DNA from: an uncultured Euryhalocaulis sp.
GTDB lineage: Bacteria; Pseudomonadota; Alphaproteobacteria; Caulobacterales; Maricaulaceae
Assembly (NCBI GenBank): GCA_913055605.1
Contig: CAJXKJ010000003.1
Location: 1-64,000, forward strand
Length of the DNA: 64,000 bases
Direction of reading: 5' to 3'
The position numbers and the translations under genes are program-made. Numbering within the stretch: the first letter of the stretch is position 1; every line of letters begins with the position of its first letter. Of the stretch, positions 10,540 to 17,911 are shown piece by piece. The notes under the pieces were generated by a model. The model saw nothing but the letters and a program-made list of their open reading frames with translations. It was not told the origin of the DNA and ran no database searches.

Positions 10540-11001
10540 ATGGTTGTGATGCCCACTCAGGATTCCGCCACGCGCCGGGAAGGCTGGTTCGCCTCCTTCC
10601 CGCTGCTGCTGATCTCCGTGATCGTCTATAATGTCGCGGCCTGGGGCGGTTCGGCGCTGTCCGGCGGGGATTCCGTCGGCGAGGGGCTGGGGCGCGGCTT
10701 CACCATCCCGATGCCGTCCACCGGGGCGGAATGGTTCATCTCGGTCGGCGACCTTCTGGTCTGGATCAGCCTGATCCTGCTGTTCATCGAGATCGTGCGG
10801 TCGACCGGCACCGGGCGCGGCTCGATCATCAATCACGCACTGTCGATCATCGTCTTTATCATCTGCATGGTGGAGTTCCTGCTGTTCGCGCCGTTTGCGA
10901 CCTCGGTCTTCTTCTCCATCACGCTGATGACGCTGCTGGACGTGATCGCGGGCTTCGTCATCTCGGTGATGACGGCGCGGCGGGATTTCTCCGTCGGCTG
11001 A
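10540..11001 (+). CDS. Conserved four-helix membrane protein of unknown function
   Basis: A 153-residue protein with four hydrophobic segments: SFPLLLISVIVYNVAAWGG near 20-38, GDLLVWISLILLFIEIV near 70-86, INHALSIIVFIICMVEFLLFA near 97-117, and VFFSITLMTLLDVIAGFVISVM near 123-144. I do not recognise a functional family. The start could be ATG 10540 or ATG 10549 (VVMPTQDS versus MPTQDS). It is monocistronic and divergent from the ArnT-like gene. Confidence 0.6.
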   Translation: MVVMPTQDSATRREGWFASFPLLLISVIVYNVAAWGGSALSGGDSVGEGLGRGFTIPMPSTGAEWFISVGDLLVWISLILLFIEIVRSTGTGRGSIINHALSIIVFIICMVEFLLFAPFATSVFFSITLMTLLDVIAGFVISVMTARRDFSVG

Positions 11002-11012
11002 ACAGCCGGCGC

Positions 11013-11087
11013 TTAGCCCAGAAAATAGAAAACCAGGAAGGCGGCGAGGAATTCGGCGCTGAGCAGGACTGCGACGGCGCGGGCCAT
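11013..11087 (-). CDS. 24-residue single-helix membrane microprotein
   Basis: The frame encodes MARAVAVLLSAEFLAAFLVF followed by YFLG, almost entirely one hydrophobic helix. Its ATG (11087-11085) shares the A of the stop codon of the upstream gene in a TGATG arrangement, which favours coupled translation and argues that it is real. Its function is unknown. A chance frame of this size cannot be excluded without conservation data. Confidence 0.45.
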   Translation of the reverse strand: MARAVAVLLSAEFLAAFLVFYFLG

Positions 11088-11395
11088 CAGACGCTCGCGC
11101 GGAACAGCAGGCCGGCGGGGACGCCCATGTCCGCCGCATAGGCGCGGACATAGCGGGCGCGCTCCACGGGATCGGCCTTCAGGCCGCGGCGCAGGGCCTG
11201 GGTGCGGCCCATCATCTGGGCCGACAGGGCGGCGGCGGCGGTTTCGCGTCCCAGCGTCCAGACGGTGGGGACATGCGCGGCGCGCGGCGCTGGCGCCTCA
11301 GACGCCGCCGGGGCGGCGTCGGCGCGCGCATCGTCCGTGGCGCCCGGCCGGGGGACCAGGGCGAAGGACGGCGATATGGGCGCGATCCGCGACAT
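11087..11395 (-). CDS. Hypothetical 102-residue protein with disordered N-terminus
   Basis: The first ~45 residues are rich in Ala, Pro and Asp and likely disordered. The last ~55 (VWTLGRETAAAALSAQMMGRTQALRRGLKADPVERARYVRAYAADMG) look helical. I recognise no family. It is coupled through TGATG to the 24-residue membrane peptide, so the two may act together at the membrane. ATG 11395 is the only reasonable start. A GTTAAC-containing promoter region lies just upstream. Confidence 0.5.
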   Translation of the reverse strand: MSRIAPISPSFALVPRPGATDDARADAAPAASEAPAPRAAHVPTVWTLGRETAAAALSAQMMGRTQALRRGLKADPVERARYVRAYAADMGVPAGLLFRASV

Positions 11396-11481
11396 GGGCC
11401 GCGCGCTGCAAGGATCGGACCCCGCGCGGGGTTAACGCCGCCGGGTCAAGATTTTTAAATTCAAGGGGTTATGTGGATTCG

Positions 11482-11540
11482 CCGGCGGCGAGTCCGCCGC
11501 CGGTTTCCGCCATGGATTGCCGGTTGTCCCGTTCCGGGAC
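11482..11540. terminator. Two adjacent hairpins downstream of phaR
   Basis: Hairpin A pairs CCGGCGGC (11482-11489) with GCCGCCGG (11496-11503). Hairpin B pairs GTCCCG (11526-11531) with CGGGAC (11535-11540). They sit directly after the phaR stop on the minus strand. No T-run follows, so termination there is inferred from position and stem strength only. Confidence 0.5.
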
Positions 11541-11551
11541 GGCCGGAAAGC

Positions 11552-12175
11552 CTAGGTTCCGGAGCCGGAGCCGCCCGATCCGCCGGAGGAGCCGCCGCCG
11601 GACAGACGGTCCAGACGGGCGCGCATCGCCTCCATTTCCTGGCGCAGGGCGTCGATATCGGTCCCTTCGCCGGGCGTATCGGTCGTCGCGGCTTCGGAGG
11701 GACGGCCCGCGGCGGGCAGGAACATGCGCATGGCGTCCTGAAAGATCGACATGTTCTGCCGCGTCATTTCCTCGAACACCGAATAGGCGTTGGCCCCGCC
11801 CATCGCGCCGGTGAACTGTTTCTGCATCGCTTCCTGCTGGCGGGCGAAGCTCTCGATCGACATTTCCAGATAGGAGGGCAGGAAGGTCTTCATCGAGTCG
11901 CCGTAAAAGCGGATCAATTGTCGCAGGAACTGCACCGGCAGCAGGTTTTCGCCGTGGCTTTCCTGCTCGAAAATGATCTGGCCGAGCACGGTCCGGGTAA
12001 TGTCTTCACCCGTTTTGGCGTCCTTCACCACGAAGTCCACGCCCTCGTGAACCATCTGGCTGAGGTCTTCCAGCGTCACGTAGGCGCTGGTGGATGTGTT
12101 GTACAGACGGCGATTTGCGTACTTCTTGATGATGACGCCTTCGCCGTTGTCACCTTCCCCGGATCGTTTCGCCAA
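11552..12175 (-). CDS. phaR: Polyhydroxyalkanoate synthesis repressor PhaR
   Basis: DNA-binding regulator that senses PHA granules and represses phasin and its own gene. The N-terminal PHB/PHA accumulation regulator domain is clear: VIIKKYANRRLYNTSTSAYVTLEDL, then a second segment with DITRTVLGQIIFEQE and LLPVQFLRQLIRFYGDSM. The C-terminus is glycine/serine-rich. I chose TTG 12175 (M-A-K-R-S) because AGGGGG sits 6 bases upstream and MAK is the usual family start. GTG 12193 is the alternative but lacks a ribosome site. It is divergent from phaB. Confidence 0.92.
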   Translation of the reverse strand: MAKRSGEGDNGEGVIIKKYANRRLYNTSTSAYVTLEDLSQMVHEGVDFVVKDAKTGEDITRTVLGQIIFEQESHGENLLPVQFLRQLIRFYGDSMKTFLPSYLEMSIESFARQQEAMQKQFTGAMGGANAYSVFEEMTRQNMSIFQDAMRMFLPAAGRPSEAATTDTPGEGTDIDALRQEMEAMRARLDRLSGGGSSGGSGGSGSGT

Positions 12176-12188
12176 GACGCGCCCCCTG

Positions 12189-12234
12189 TGCACTGCAACA
12201 TGGGGAGATAGGACTATTGTTGCGCTGCACGCAA
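12189..12234. promoter_or_regulatory. TGC-rich palindromes in the phaR-phaB divergent region (candidate PhaR operator)
   Basis: TGCACTGCA lies at 12189-12197. TTGCG and CGCAA flank CTGCA at 12220-12234, forming an inverted repeat. PhaR proteins of other alphaproteobacteria are known to bind TGC-rich palindromes and to repress their own genes, so autoregulation here is a reasonable inference. Confidence 0.5.
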
Positions 12235-12316
12235 GGTTTTCCCGTTCGCAATCGCACGATTGAACAGTGCGGAGGGCCTTGTATTAGTGGGCGTTAAGCG
12301 AATTTGGGAGAAACGC

Positions 12317-13039
12317 ATGGGCCGCGTCGCCATTGTTACCGGCGGAACCCGGGGTATCGGGGCCGCAATCTGCACACGCCTGAAGGAAGACGGCTTCGCC
12401 GTCGCCGCCAATTACGGGGGCGACGAGGCGAAGGCCGCGGAATTCACCAAGGAGACGGGCATCCCCTCCTATAAATGGGATGTCAGCGATTTCGACGCCT
12501 GCGTGGCGGGCTGCAAACAGGTCGCCGCGGATCTGGGGCCGGTCGACGTGGTGGTGAACAACGCGGGGATCACGCGCGACGCCACGATGCGCAAGATGGA
12601 CCATGACGGCTGGCAGAAGGTGCTGGACGTCAATCTGGGCGGCTGTTTCAACATGTCCAAGGCGGTCTGGAACACGATGCTGGAGCGCGGCTATGGCCGC
12701 ATCGTCAATATCGGCTCCATCAACGGCCAGGCGGGCCAGTACGGCCAAGTGAACTACGCCGCCGCCAAGTCCGGCATCCACGGCTTCACCAAGGCGCTGG
12801 CGCAGGAAGGCGCGTCCAAGGGCATCACGGTGAACGCGATCGCGCCCGGCTATATCGACACCGACATGGTGGCCGCCGTGCCGGCCAACGTTCTGGAGAA
12901 GATCGTGGCGCGCATCCCGGTCGGGCGTCTGGGCCATGCCGAGGAAATCGCGCGCGGGGTCGCCTTCCTGGTGGCGGAGGACGCGGGGTTCGTCACCGGC
13001 TCCACCCTGTCCATCAATGGCGGGCAGCACATGTATTGA
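12317..13039 (+). CDS. phaB: Acetoacetyl-CoA reductase
   Basis: NADPH-dependent short-chain dehydrogenase making (R)-3-hydroxybutyryl-CoA for polyhydroxybutyrate. At 240 residues it matches PhaB. Motifs are TGGTRGIG near residue 8, NNAGITRDATMRKM near 84, and the catalytic Ser (GSINGQAGQYGQVNYAAAKSG) with Tyr and Lys in YAAAK. The C-terminus GGQHMY is typical. ATG 12317 follows GGGAGAAACGC. The neighbouring divergent phaR supports a PHA role over fatty-acid FabG activity. Confidence 0.93.
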   Translation: MGRVAIVTGGTRGIGAAICTRLKEDGFAVAANYGGDEAKAAEFTKETGIPSYKWDVSDFDACVAGCKQVAADLGPVDVVVNNAGITRDATMRKMDHDGWQKVLDVNLGGCFNMSKAVWNTMLERGYGRIVNIGSINGQAGQYGQVNYAAAKSGIHGFTKALAQEGASKGITVNAIAPGYIDTDMVAAVPANVLEKIVARIPVGRLGHAEEIARGVAFLVAEDAGFVTGSTLSINGGQHMY

Positions 13040-13066
13040 CCCAGCCGGGCCGGCTTCGGGCCTCGT

Positions 13067-13489
13067 TCAGGCGAGGCCGAGCAGGTCCAGCGTGCGGGCG
13101 TCTTCGGCGCCGCGATAGAATGCGTCCAGCGCGGCCCCGAACGGGGCCGCGCTTTTCGTTTGCGCCGCCGCGCGGGCGAACAGCGTCATGGATGAGCGGA
13201 ATTTCAGATCGTCCGGCGATCCGAAGATGTCATGCGCGGTCCTGTCGTTATGGCGCAGGACGAGGGTGGTGCAGTCCGTGAGGCGCGGGCCCAGCACGCC
13301 GTGCGCCAGATAGGCCTGCGCCTCCGCCAGACCGGTCAGGGCGAAGCGGCGGGCCATGGAGGAATGGCCGAGGCCGGCGAGCTGGGGGAAGACGAACCAC
13401 ATCCAGTGGCTCTCTTTACGCCCGGCGGCCAGCTCCGCGACGACCTGCCCGTAGACCGGGTCCTGCGCCTGGACGAAATGCTCGAACAT
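13067..13489 (-). CDS. DUF1810 family protein
   Basis: A 140-residue protein of the DUF1810 family, seen in FVQAQDPVYGQVVAEL, KESHWMWFVFPQLAGLGHSSMA and AYLAHGVLGPRLTDCTTLVL. The HWMWFxFPQ block is the family hallmark. A longer frame upstream reads arginine-rich, unconserved sequence, so ATG 13489 is preferred. The function of the family is not established. It converges on phaB and is divergent from the secreted repeat protein gene. Confidence 0.85.
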   Translation of the reverse strand: MFEHFVQAQDPVYGQVVAELAAGRKESHWMWFVFPQLAGLGHSSMARRFALTGLAEAQAYLAHGVLGPRLTDCTTLVLRHNDRTAHDIFGSPDDLKFRSSMTLFARAAAQTKSAAPFGAALDAFYRGAEDARTLDLLGLA

Positions 13490-13608
13490 TGGGGCAGCAT
13501 AGCGCGACTCCGCCGCCTGGTGGGGTCGGCGTTGTTCGCGCCGGGCCGCGGGCCTAGCATGCCCGGACGCCGCCCCGAGAACGGCGGCAAACATCTGGGA
13601 GGATGGAC

Positions 13609-13971
13609 ATGCGCATTCTGACTGGCGCCGCGGCGATTGCGGCTTTTGCGTTCGCTGGCGCGGCCTTCGCGCAACCGGACAATGTCGAGGTGGTGGATGG
13701 CGCGTTCGTCACGACCGACGGCATGCCGCTCTACACCTTCGCGCGCGATAGCGAAAACAACTCGGCGTGCGTGGGCGGTTGCGCCGAAGCCTGGCCGCCG
13801 CTGGCGGCGGCGGACGACGCCGAGGACGAGGGCGACTGGACCGCGACCCAGCGCGAGGACGGGATCCGGCAATGGGCCTATAAGGGCATGCCGCTCTATA
13901 CCTATGCCCGGGACACGGCCGGCGAAGCGCCCACGGGCGTCAGCGACACCTGGCCGCTGGCGATGGAATAA
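13609..13971 (+). CDS. Secreted protein with two lipoprotein_15 (COG4315) repeats
   Basis: A 120-residue exported protein. A signal peptide (MRILTGAAAIAAFAFAGAAFA) ends near residue 21. Two copies of the short COG4315 repeat follow: GMPLYTFARDSENNSACVG with CAEAWPPL, and GMPLYTYARDTAGEAPTG with TWPL. The family's function is unknown. ATG 13609 lies 6 bases after GGGAGG, better placed than ATG 13603. Confidence 0.85.
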   Translation: MRILTGAAAIAAFAFAGAAFAQPDNVEVVDGAFVTTDGMPLYTFARDSENNSACVGGCAEAWPPLAAADDAEDEGDWTATQREDGIRQWAYKGMPLYTYARDTAGEAPTGVSDTWPLAME

Positions 13972-14016
13972 ATCCGAGGCGCTTTGCCGCGTCTCGAAAC
14001 TGGCTGGTGAATCTGG

Positions 14017-14460
14017 CTAGCGGCCGGGCTCCCAGTCCGGGGCGGCGAGTTCGAAGCCCGCGAACTCGAAGGCCGGGGCGACGGTGCAGCCGACCAGCGT
14101 CCAGTCGCCCTGCGGCTCGGCGGCCTGCCAGGCGCCGGTGGGCACGATGCCCTGCGGCCGGTGGCCGGCGGCGAGGTCTGCGCCCAGGGTCTGTTCCCGC
14201 ACCGTCTGCCCGTCCTCGGAGATTTTCAGGGTGAGCGGATCGCCGGCGTAATAATGCCAGATCTCCACCGCATCGACGCGGTGCCAGTGGCTGCGCTGGC
14301 CGCGCGCCAGCAGGTAGTAGATCGCCGTGGAGCGGGAGCGGCCGTCCGCGGCGTCGGGGTCGCGGAACATTTCCCTGAACCAGCCGCCCTCGGGATGGGG
14401 CGTCATGCCCAGCATCAGGACGACGTCCTCGGCCGTCATGCCGCCCGGGTTCGGGATCAT
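14017..14460 (-). CDS. DUF985 family cupin
   Basis: A 147-residue cupin of the DUF985 type. MTPHPEGGWFREMFRD opens the family, STAIYYLLARGQRSHWHRVDAVEIWHYYAGDPL carries the metal-binding-like His residues, and PQGIVPTGAWQAA with GCTVAPAFEFAGFELA closes it. The family is sometimes predicted to be a sugar epimerase, without firm evidence. Its ATG overlaps the gloB stop in TGATG form, so it is co-expressed with gloB. Confidence 0.88.
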   Translation of the reverse strand: MIPNPGGMTAEDVVLMLGMTPHPEGGWFREMFRDPDAADGRSRSTAIYYLLARGQRSHWHRVDAVEIWHYYAGDPLTLKISEDGQTVREQTLGADLAAGHRPQGIVPTGAWQAAEPQGDWTLVGCTVAPAFEFAGFELAAPDWEPGR

Positions 14461-15227
14461 CAGAAATTGTCCTTGCGCTGGCGCACCTCGGCGAAGACCT
14501 CGGCGGGGGCGGCGCCGGCCATGCCGATTGCCGCCTGCAGATCGGCCGCGTCGGCGCGCAGGAAGGGGTTGGCCGCCTGTTCCCGCCCGATCGTGGTGGG
14601 CACGGTGGGCTCGTCATTGGCGCGCTTGCGGTCGACCTCGGCGGCATAGTCCTGCAGCGCCGTATTGGCGGGGTCGACGCTGAGGGCGAAGCGGGCGTTG
14701 GCCTGGGTGTATTCGTGCGCGCAATAGACCGTGGTGTCGGCGGGCAAAGCGCGCAGCTTGGACAGGCTGTCCCACATCTGGGCGGGCGTGCCCTCGAACA
14801 GCCGGCCGCAGCCGAGCGCGAACAGCGTGTCGCCGACAAAGGCGACGCCGTCGGCCGGCAGATGATAGGCGATATGGCCGAGCGTATGGCCGCCGGTCCC
14901 GATCACCACGGCCTCGCTTTTGCCCAGCGCCACGCGGTCGCCCTCCGACACGCGGCGGTCGGCGGCGGGAATCTTGGACCCTTCGCCCTCCGGCGCGGTG
15001 ATGAGTGCGCCGGTCGCGGCCTTCAGCTTGTCGTTGCCGCCGGCGTGGTCGGGGTGCCAGTGCGTGTTCCAGATCTGGGTGATGGTCCAGCCGGCCGAAT
15101 CCGCCTGGCGCAGGATTTCGTCGGCGTCCGGCGTGTCGATGGCGGCGGTTTCGCCGCTGTCCGCGTCGTGCGCCAGAAAGCCGTAATTGTCCCTCAGGCA
15201 GGGGAACATCCGCACTTCGATCATCAT
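14460..15227 (-). CDS. gloB: Hydroxyacylglutathione hydrolase (glyoxalase II)
   Basis: Metallo-beta-lactamase-fold thioesterase that hydrolyses S-D-lactoylglutathione to lactate in methylglyoxal detoxification. Length is 255 residues. The metal motif THWHPDH is at residues 55-61, with GHTLGHIAYH, FVGDTLFALGCGRLFEG and YCAHEYTQANARFA in the expected order. A GGGAGG ribosome site precedes ATG 15227. ATG 15224 is an equal alternative, one residue shorter. Confidence 0.95.
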   Translation of the reverse strand: MMIEVRMFPCLRDNYGFLAHDADSGETAAIDTPDADEILRQADSAGWTITQIWNTHWHPDHAGGNDKLKAATGALITAPEGEGSKIPAADRRVSEGDRVALGKSEAVVIGTGGHTLGHIAYHLPADGVAFVGDTLFALGCGRLFEGTPAQMWDSLSKLRALPADTTVYCAHEYTQANARFALSVDPANTALQDYAAEVDRKRANDEPTVPTTIGREQAANPFLRADAADLQAAIGMAGAAPAEVFAEVRQRKDNF

Positions 15228-15350
15228 GCATCCTCCCTCTGACGGCCCCGTTGAAACGCGATTGGCCCGCGGCGCCAAGCCCGGCGCCGTTCCCATTCCG
15301 GTGAGCAATAGCCTCTGGTCACGGGGGCGGAGACGCGCGAAGACAATTCC

Positions 15351-16061
15351 ATGCGGCTCGACGTTGTCGATCTGAAGCGGTTCTACGACTCCGATCTGGG
15401 GGCGGCGGCCAGCGCCATGATCCGGCGCCGGATCCTGGCCCTGTGGCCGCATGCAAAGGGGCTGGACGTCGCCGGGATCGGATACGCCGGGCCGTATCTG
15501 GAGCCCTATCTGCCGGACGCCCGCCGGGTGGCGCTGGCCATGCCGGGCCAGCAGGGGGCGCTGCCCTGGCCGGAGGCGGGGGTGACGCGGGCATGTTTGA
15601 CCGAGGAATTCGCGCTGCCTTTTCGGGACGCCTGTATCGACCGGGCGCTGCTGGTCCATGCGCTGGAGGAAAGCGACTCGCTGGCCGCGCTGCTGGACGA
15701 GACCTGGCGGGTCTGCGCCGGGCAGGGGCGGATCATCGTGGTGGCGCCCAGCCGGGCCAGCCTGTGGTCGCTGTCCGACGCCAGCCCGTTCGGCCATGGA
15801 CGGCCCTATTCGCGCAGCCAGCTGGCGCGCCTGCTGCGCCGGCACGGGTTCGAGCCGACGGCCTGGGCGCATGCGCTGTATGCCCCGCCGCTTCGCTGGC
15901 GCGCCATCGCCAAGTCGATGGAGGCGTGGGAGTTCATGGGCGAATGGCTGTGGCCCGGCTTTGGCGGGGTGATCCTGGCCGAGGCCAGGAAACAGGTTCT
16001 GGTCGATCCGGGCGGGCGCACCGCACCGGCGCTGGCGCGCGCGGCGGCTGCGCCGGCGTGA
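15351..16061 (+). CDS. SAM-dependent methyltransferase domain protein
   Basis: A 236-residue class I methyltransferase-like protein, divergent from gloB as is common in alphaproteobacteria. LDVAGIGYAGPYLEPYLP near residue 38 stands where the SAM-binding G-x-G loop should be, and ACIDRALLVHALEESDSLAALLDETWRVCAGQGRIIVVAPSR matches motifs II-III. The C-terminal half has the layout of a methyltransferase-11 relative. The substrate is unknown. Confidence 0.75.
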   Translation: MRLDVVDLKRFYDSDLGAAASAMIRRRILALWPHAKGLDVAGIGYAGPYLEPYLPDARRVALAMPGQQGALPWPEAGVTRACLTEEFALPFRDACIDRALLVHALEESDSLAALLDETWRVCAGQGRIIVVAPSRASLWSLSDASPFGHGRPYSRSQLARLLRRHGFEPTAWAHALYAPPLRWRAIAKSMEAWEFMGEWLWPGFGGVILAEARKQVLVDPGGRTAPALARAAAAPA

Positions 16062-16083
16062 TGCGCGTCTGACCGGCCACATT

Positions 16084-16115
16084 CCACACTTGTGTTGACT
16101 TACACACAAATGTGG
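16084..16115 (+). promoter_or_regulatory. Inverted-repeat operator over the hicAB promoter
   Basis: CCACACTTGTGT (16084-16095) and ACACAAATGTGG (16104-16115) match as an inverted repeat at 11 of 12 positions with an 8-base spacer. The left arm and spacer contain a TTGACT -35 element (16095-16100). The hicA start at 16130 follows closely. HicB antitoxins with DNA-binding C-termini usually repress their own promoter, so this is the probable autoregulatory site. Confidence 0.75.
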
Positions 16116-16129
16116 AAGAGCCTATCTGC

Positions 16130-16318
16130 ATGAACGCCCAAGAGCTCCGGAAATGGCTGGCGAAGCAGGGGTGTTCGTTCGAGACCCACCGGGGCGGCAG
16201 CGGCCATCTGACCGTGCGGCTGGGCGATCGGACCTCCCAGCTGCCCATGCACGGAGGCCGCAAGGAACTGGGCACGGGTCTGGTGAACAAGATCAAGAAG
16301 GATCTGGGATTGAAATGA
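16130..16318 (+). CDS. hicA: HicA-type mRNA interferase toxin
   Basis: A 62-residue toxin of the type II HicAB system, expected to cleave mRNA through a dsRBD-like fold. The sequence reads KWLAKQGCSFETHRGGSGHLTVRL, with His26 as the predicted catalytic residue, then LPMHGGRKELGTGLVNKIKKDLGL, the conserved end. ATG 16130 is preferred over an upstream in-frame ATG (16112) because the latter lies inside the operator. It overlaps hicB by ATGA. Confidence 0.92.
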   Translation: MNAQELRKWLAKQGCSFETHRGGSGHLTVRLGDRTSQLPMHGGRKELGTGLVNKIKKDLGLK

Positions 16319-16755
16319 GCTATCGCTATCCGCTCCTTTTGACGCCGGACGACAACGGCACGCTGCTGGTCACCTGCCCGGACCTGCCCGAGGTCACTTC
16401 TTTCGGCGAAACCGAACAGGAGGCCATTGAACATGGGCAGCAGGCCGTGGCCGAAGCGATTTCGGCGCGGCTGGCCCGCTTCGAATCCATTCCCGAGCCG
16501 AGCAAGCAGGACTCCGCCATCACGGCGAGCGTGCCGCTGCGGCTACAGCCCAAAGTCGCTTTGATGAACGTCATGACGTTCAAGCGTCTGTCACGGGCGG
16601 ATCTGGTGCGCGCCACCGGCTGGTCGCGCACCTCGGTCGACCGGCTGTTCGATCCCCGGCACAACAACCGTCTTGAACAATTCGAGGAGGCGTTCCGGGC
16701 GGCGGGGTCGGAACCTGTTTTCATCGTACAGGGCGTTGGCGATAAAGCGGCCTGA
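16315..16755 (+). CDS. hicB: HicB-type antitoxin with C-terminal helix-turn-helix
   Basis: A 146-residue antitoxin. Residues 1-65 (YPLLLTPDDNGTLLVTCPDLPEVTSFGE, QEAIEHGQQAV) are the RNase-H-like HicB domain that caps the toxin. The C-terminal half (FKRLSRADLVRATGWSRTSVDRLFDP) is a helix-turn-helix that should bind the operator at 16084-16115. The start overlaps the hicA stop by ATGA. Toxin-first order is normal for HicAB. Confidence 0.93.
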   Translation: MSYRYPLLLTPDDNGTLLVTCPDLPEVTSFGETEQEAIEHGQQAVAEAISARLARFESIPEPSKQDSAITASVPLRLQPKVALMNVMTFKRLSRADLVRATGWSRTSVDRLFDPRHNNRLEQFEEAFRAAGSEPVFIVQGVGDKAA

Positions 16756-16791
16756 TTGGCGCCGGGCTCCGGGCTCGCTACAGACGCGGCC

Positions 16792-17889
16792 ATGGACACG
16801 CCCAATCATAAAGGCCCGCAGCCCAAGCCGGGCCTGACCCAGATCAAGCCCTACAAGCCGGGCGACGCCACGGTGGAGGGCGTCACCGATGCGGTGAAGC
16901 TGTCGGCCAACGAAAACCCGCTGGGGACCAGCCCGCTGGCGCGCGAGGCCTATGTCCGCGCCGCCGCGCACATGCATCTGTACCCGGAAGGCTCGGCCCT
17001 GCGCGTGCGCGAGGCGATCGCGGAGAAATTCGGGCTGGAGGTCGACCGCATCCTGTGCGGGCAGGGCAGCGACGAGCTGCTGCATCTGTTCGGCGGCGCC
17101 TATCTGCAGCCGGGGGACGAGGTGCTGCAGGGGGCATACGGCTTCGTGTCCTATCCGCTGGTGGCGCTGAAGAACCGGGCCGTTCCCGTGCTGGCGCCGG
17201 AGCGCGACTTCACCATTGACGTGGACGCGATGCTGGAGCGGGTGAGCGACAGGACGCGGCTGGTCTTCGTCGCCAATCCGAACAATCCGACCGGCACGAT
17301 GCTGCCCTGGAGCGAGATCGCGCGCCTGCACGCCGGGCTGCGCGAGGACATCCTGCTGGTGCTGGACGCGGCCTATGCCGAATACGTGGACGATCCGGAC
17401 TACCGCCCGGGTCTGGAGCTGGCGCGGACCGCGCCGAATGTCGTGATGACGCGCACCTTCTCCAAGATTCACGGCCTGGCGGCGGTGCGGCTGGGCTGGG
17501 CCTATGGGCCGAAAGAGGTGATCGAGGCGGCCGGGCGCGTGCGCGGCCCGTTTAATGTCTCCATCCCCGCGCAGGCGGCGGGCATCGCGGCGCTGGCCGA
17601 CGACGATTTCCCGGCCCGGTCCCGCGCGCACAATACAAAATGGCGCGCCTGGCTGACCGAAGAGATCGAGAAGCTTGGCCTGAAGGTGACGCCCAGCGCC
17701 GGCAATTTCGTGATGCTGCATTTCGCGTCGGAAGAGCAGCGCCGGGCGGGCGACGCCTTCCTGCGCCAGCGCGGCCTGATCCTGCGCCCGCTCGACCCGC
17801 ACGCGCTGATGCAGCAGATGCGCCTGAGCGTCGGTCTGGAAGAGGACAATCGCCGCGTGATCGCGGCGCTTCAGGACTTTTTGACCTAG
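16792..17889 (+). CDS. hisC: Histidinol-phosphate aminotransferase
   Basis: PLP-dependent class I/II aminotransferase for histidine synthesis, 365 residues. Motifs are LSANENPLGTSP near 39, NPNNPTGTMLPW for PLP and substrate binding, LDAAYAEYV for the cofactor Asp-Tyr, and TFSKIHGLAAVRLGWA holding the Schiff-base lysine. ATG 16792 gives the expected N-terminus (QIKPYKPG). It converges on DUF2125 with only 22 bases between. Some family members also use aromatic amino acids. Confidence 0.93.
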   Translation: MDTPNHKGPQPKPGLTQIKPYKPGDATVEGVTDAVKLSANENPLGTSPLAREAYVRAAAHMHLYPEGSALRVREAIAEKFGLEVDRILCGQGSDELLHLFGGAYLQPGDEVLQGAYGFVSYPLVALKNRAVPVLAPERDFTIDVDAMLERVSDRTRLVFVANPNNPTGTMLPWSEIARLHAGLREDILLVLDAAYAEYVDDPDYRPGLELARTAPNVVMTRTFSKIHGLAAVRLGWAYGPKEVIEAAGRVRGPFNVSIPAQAAGIAALADDDFPARSRAHNTKWRAWLTEEIEKLGLKVTPSAGNFVMLHFASEEQRRAGDAFLRQRGLILRPLDPHALMQQMRLSVGLEEDNRRVIAALQDFLT

Positions 17890-17911
17890 ACTCGATGGGC
17901 TGTCCCAGACT

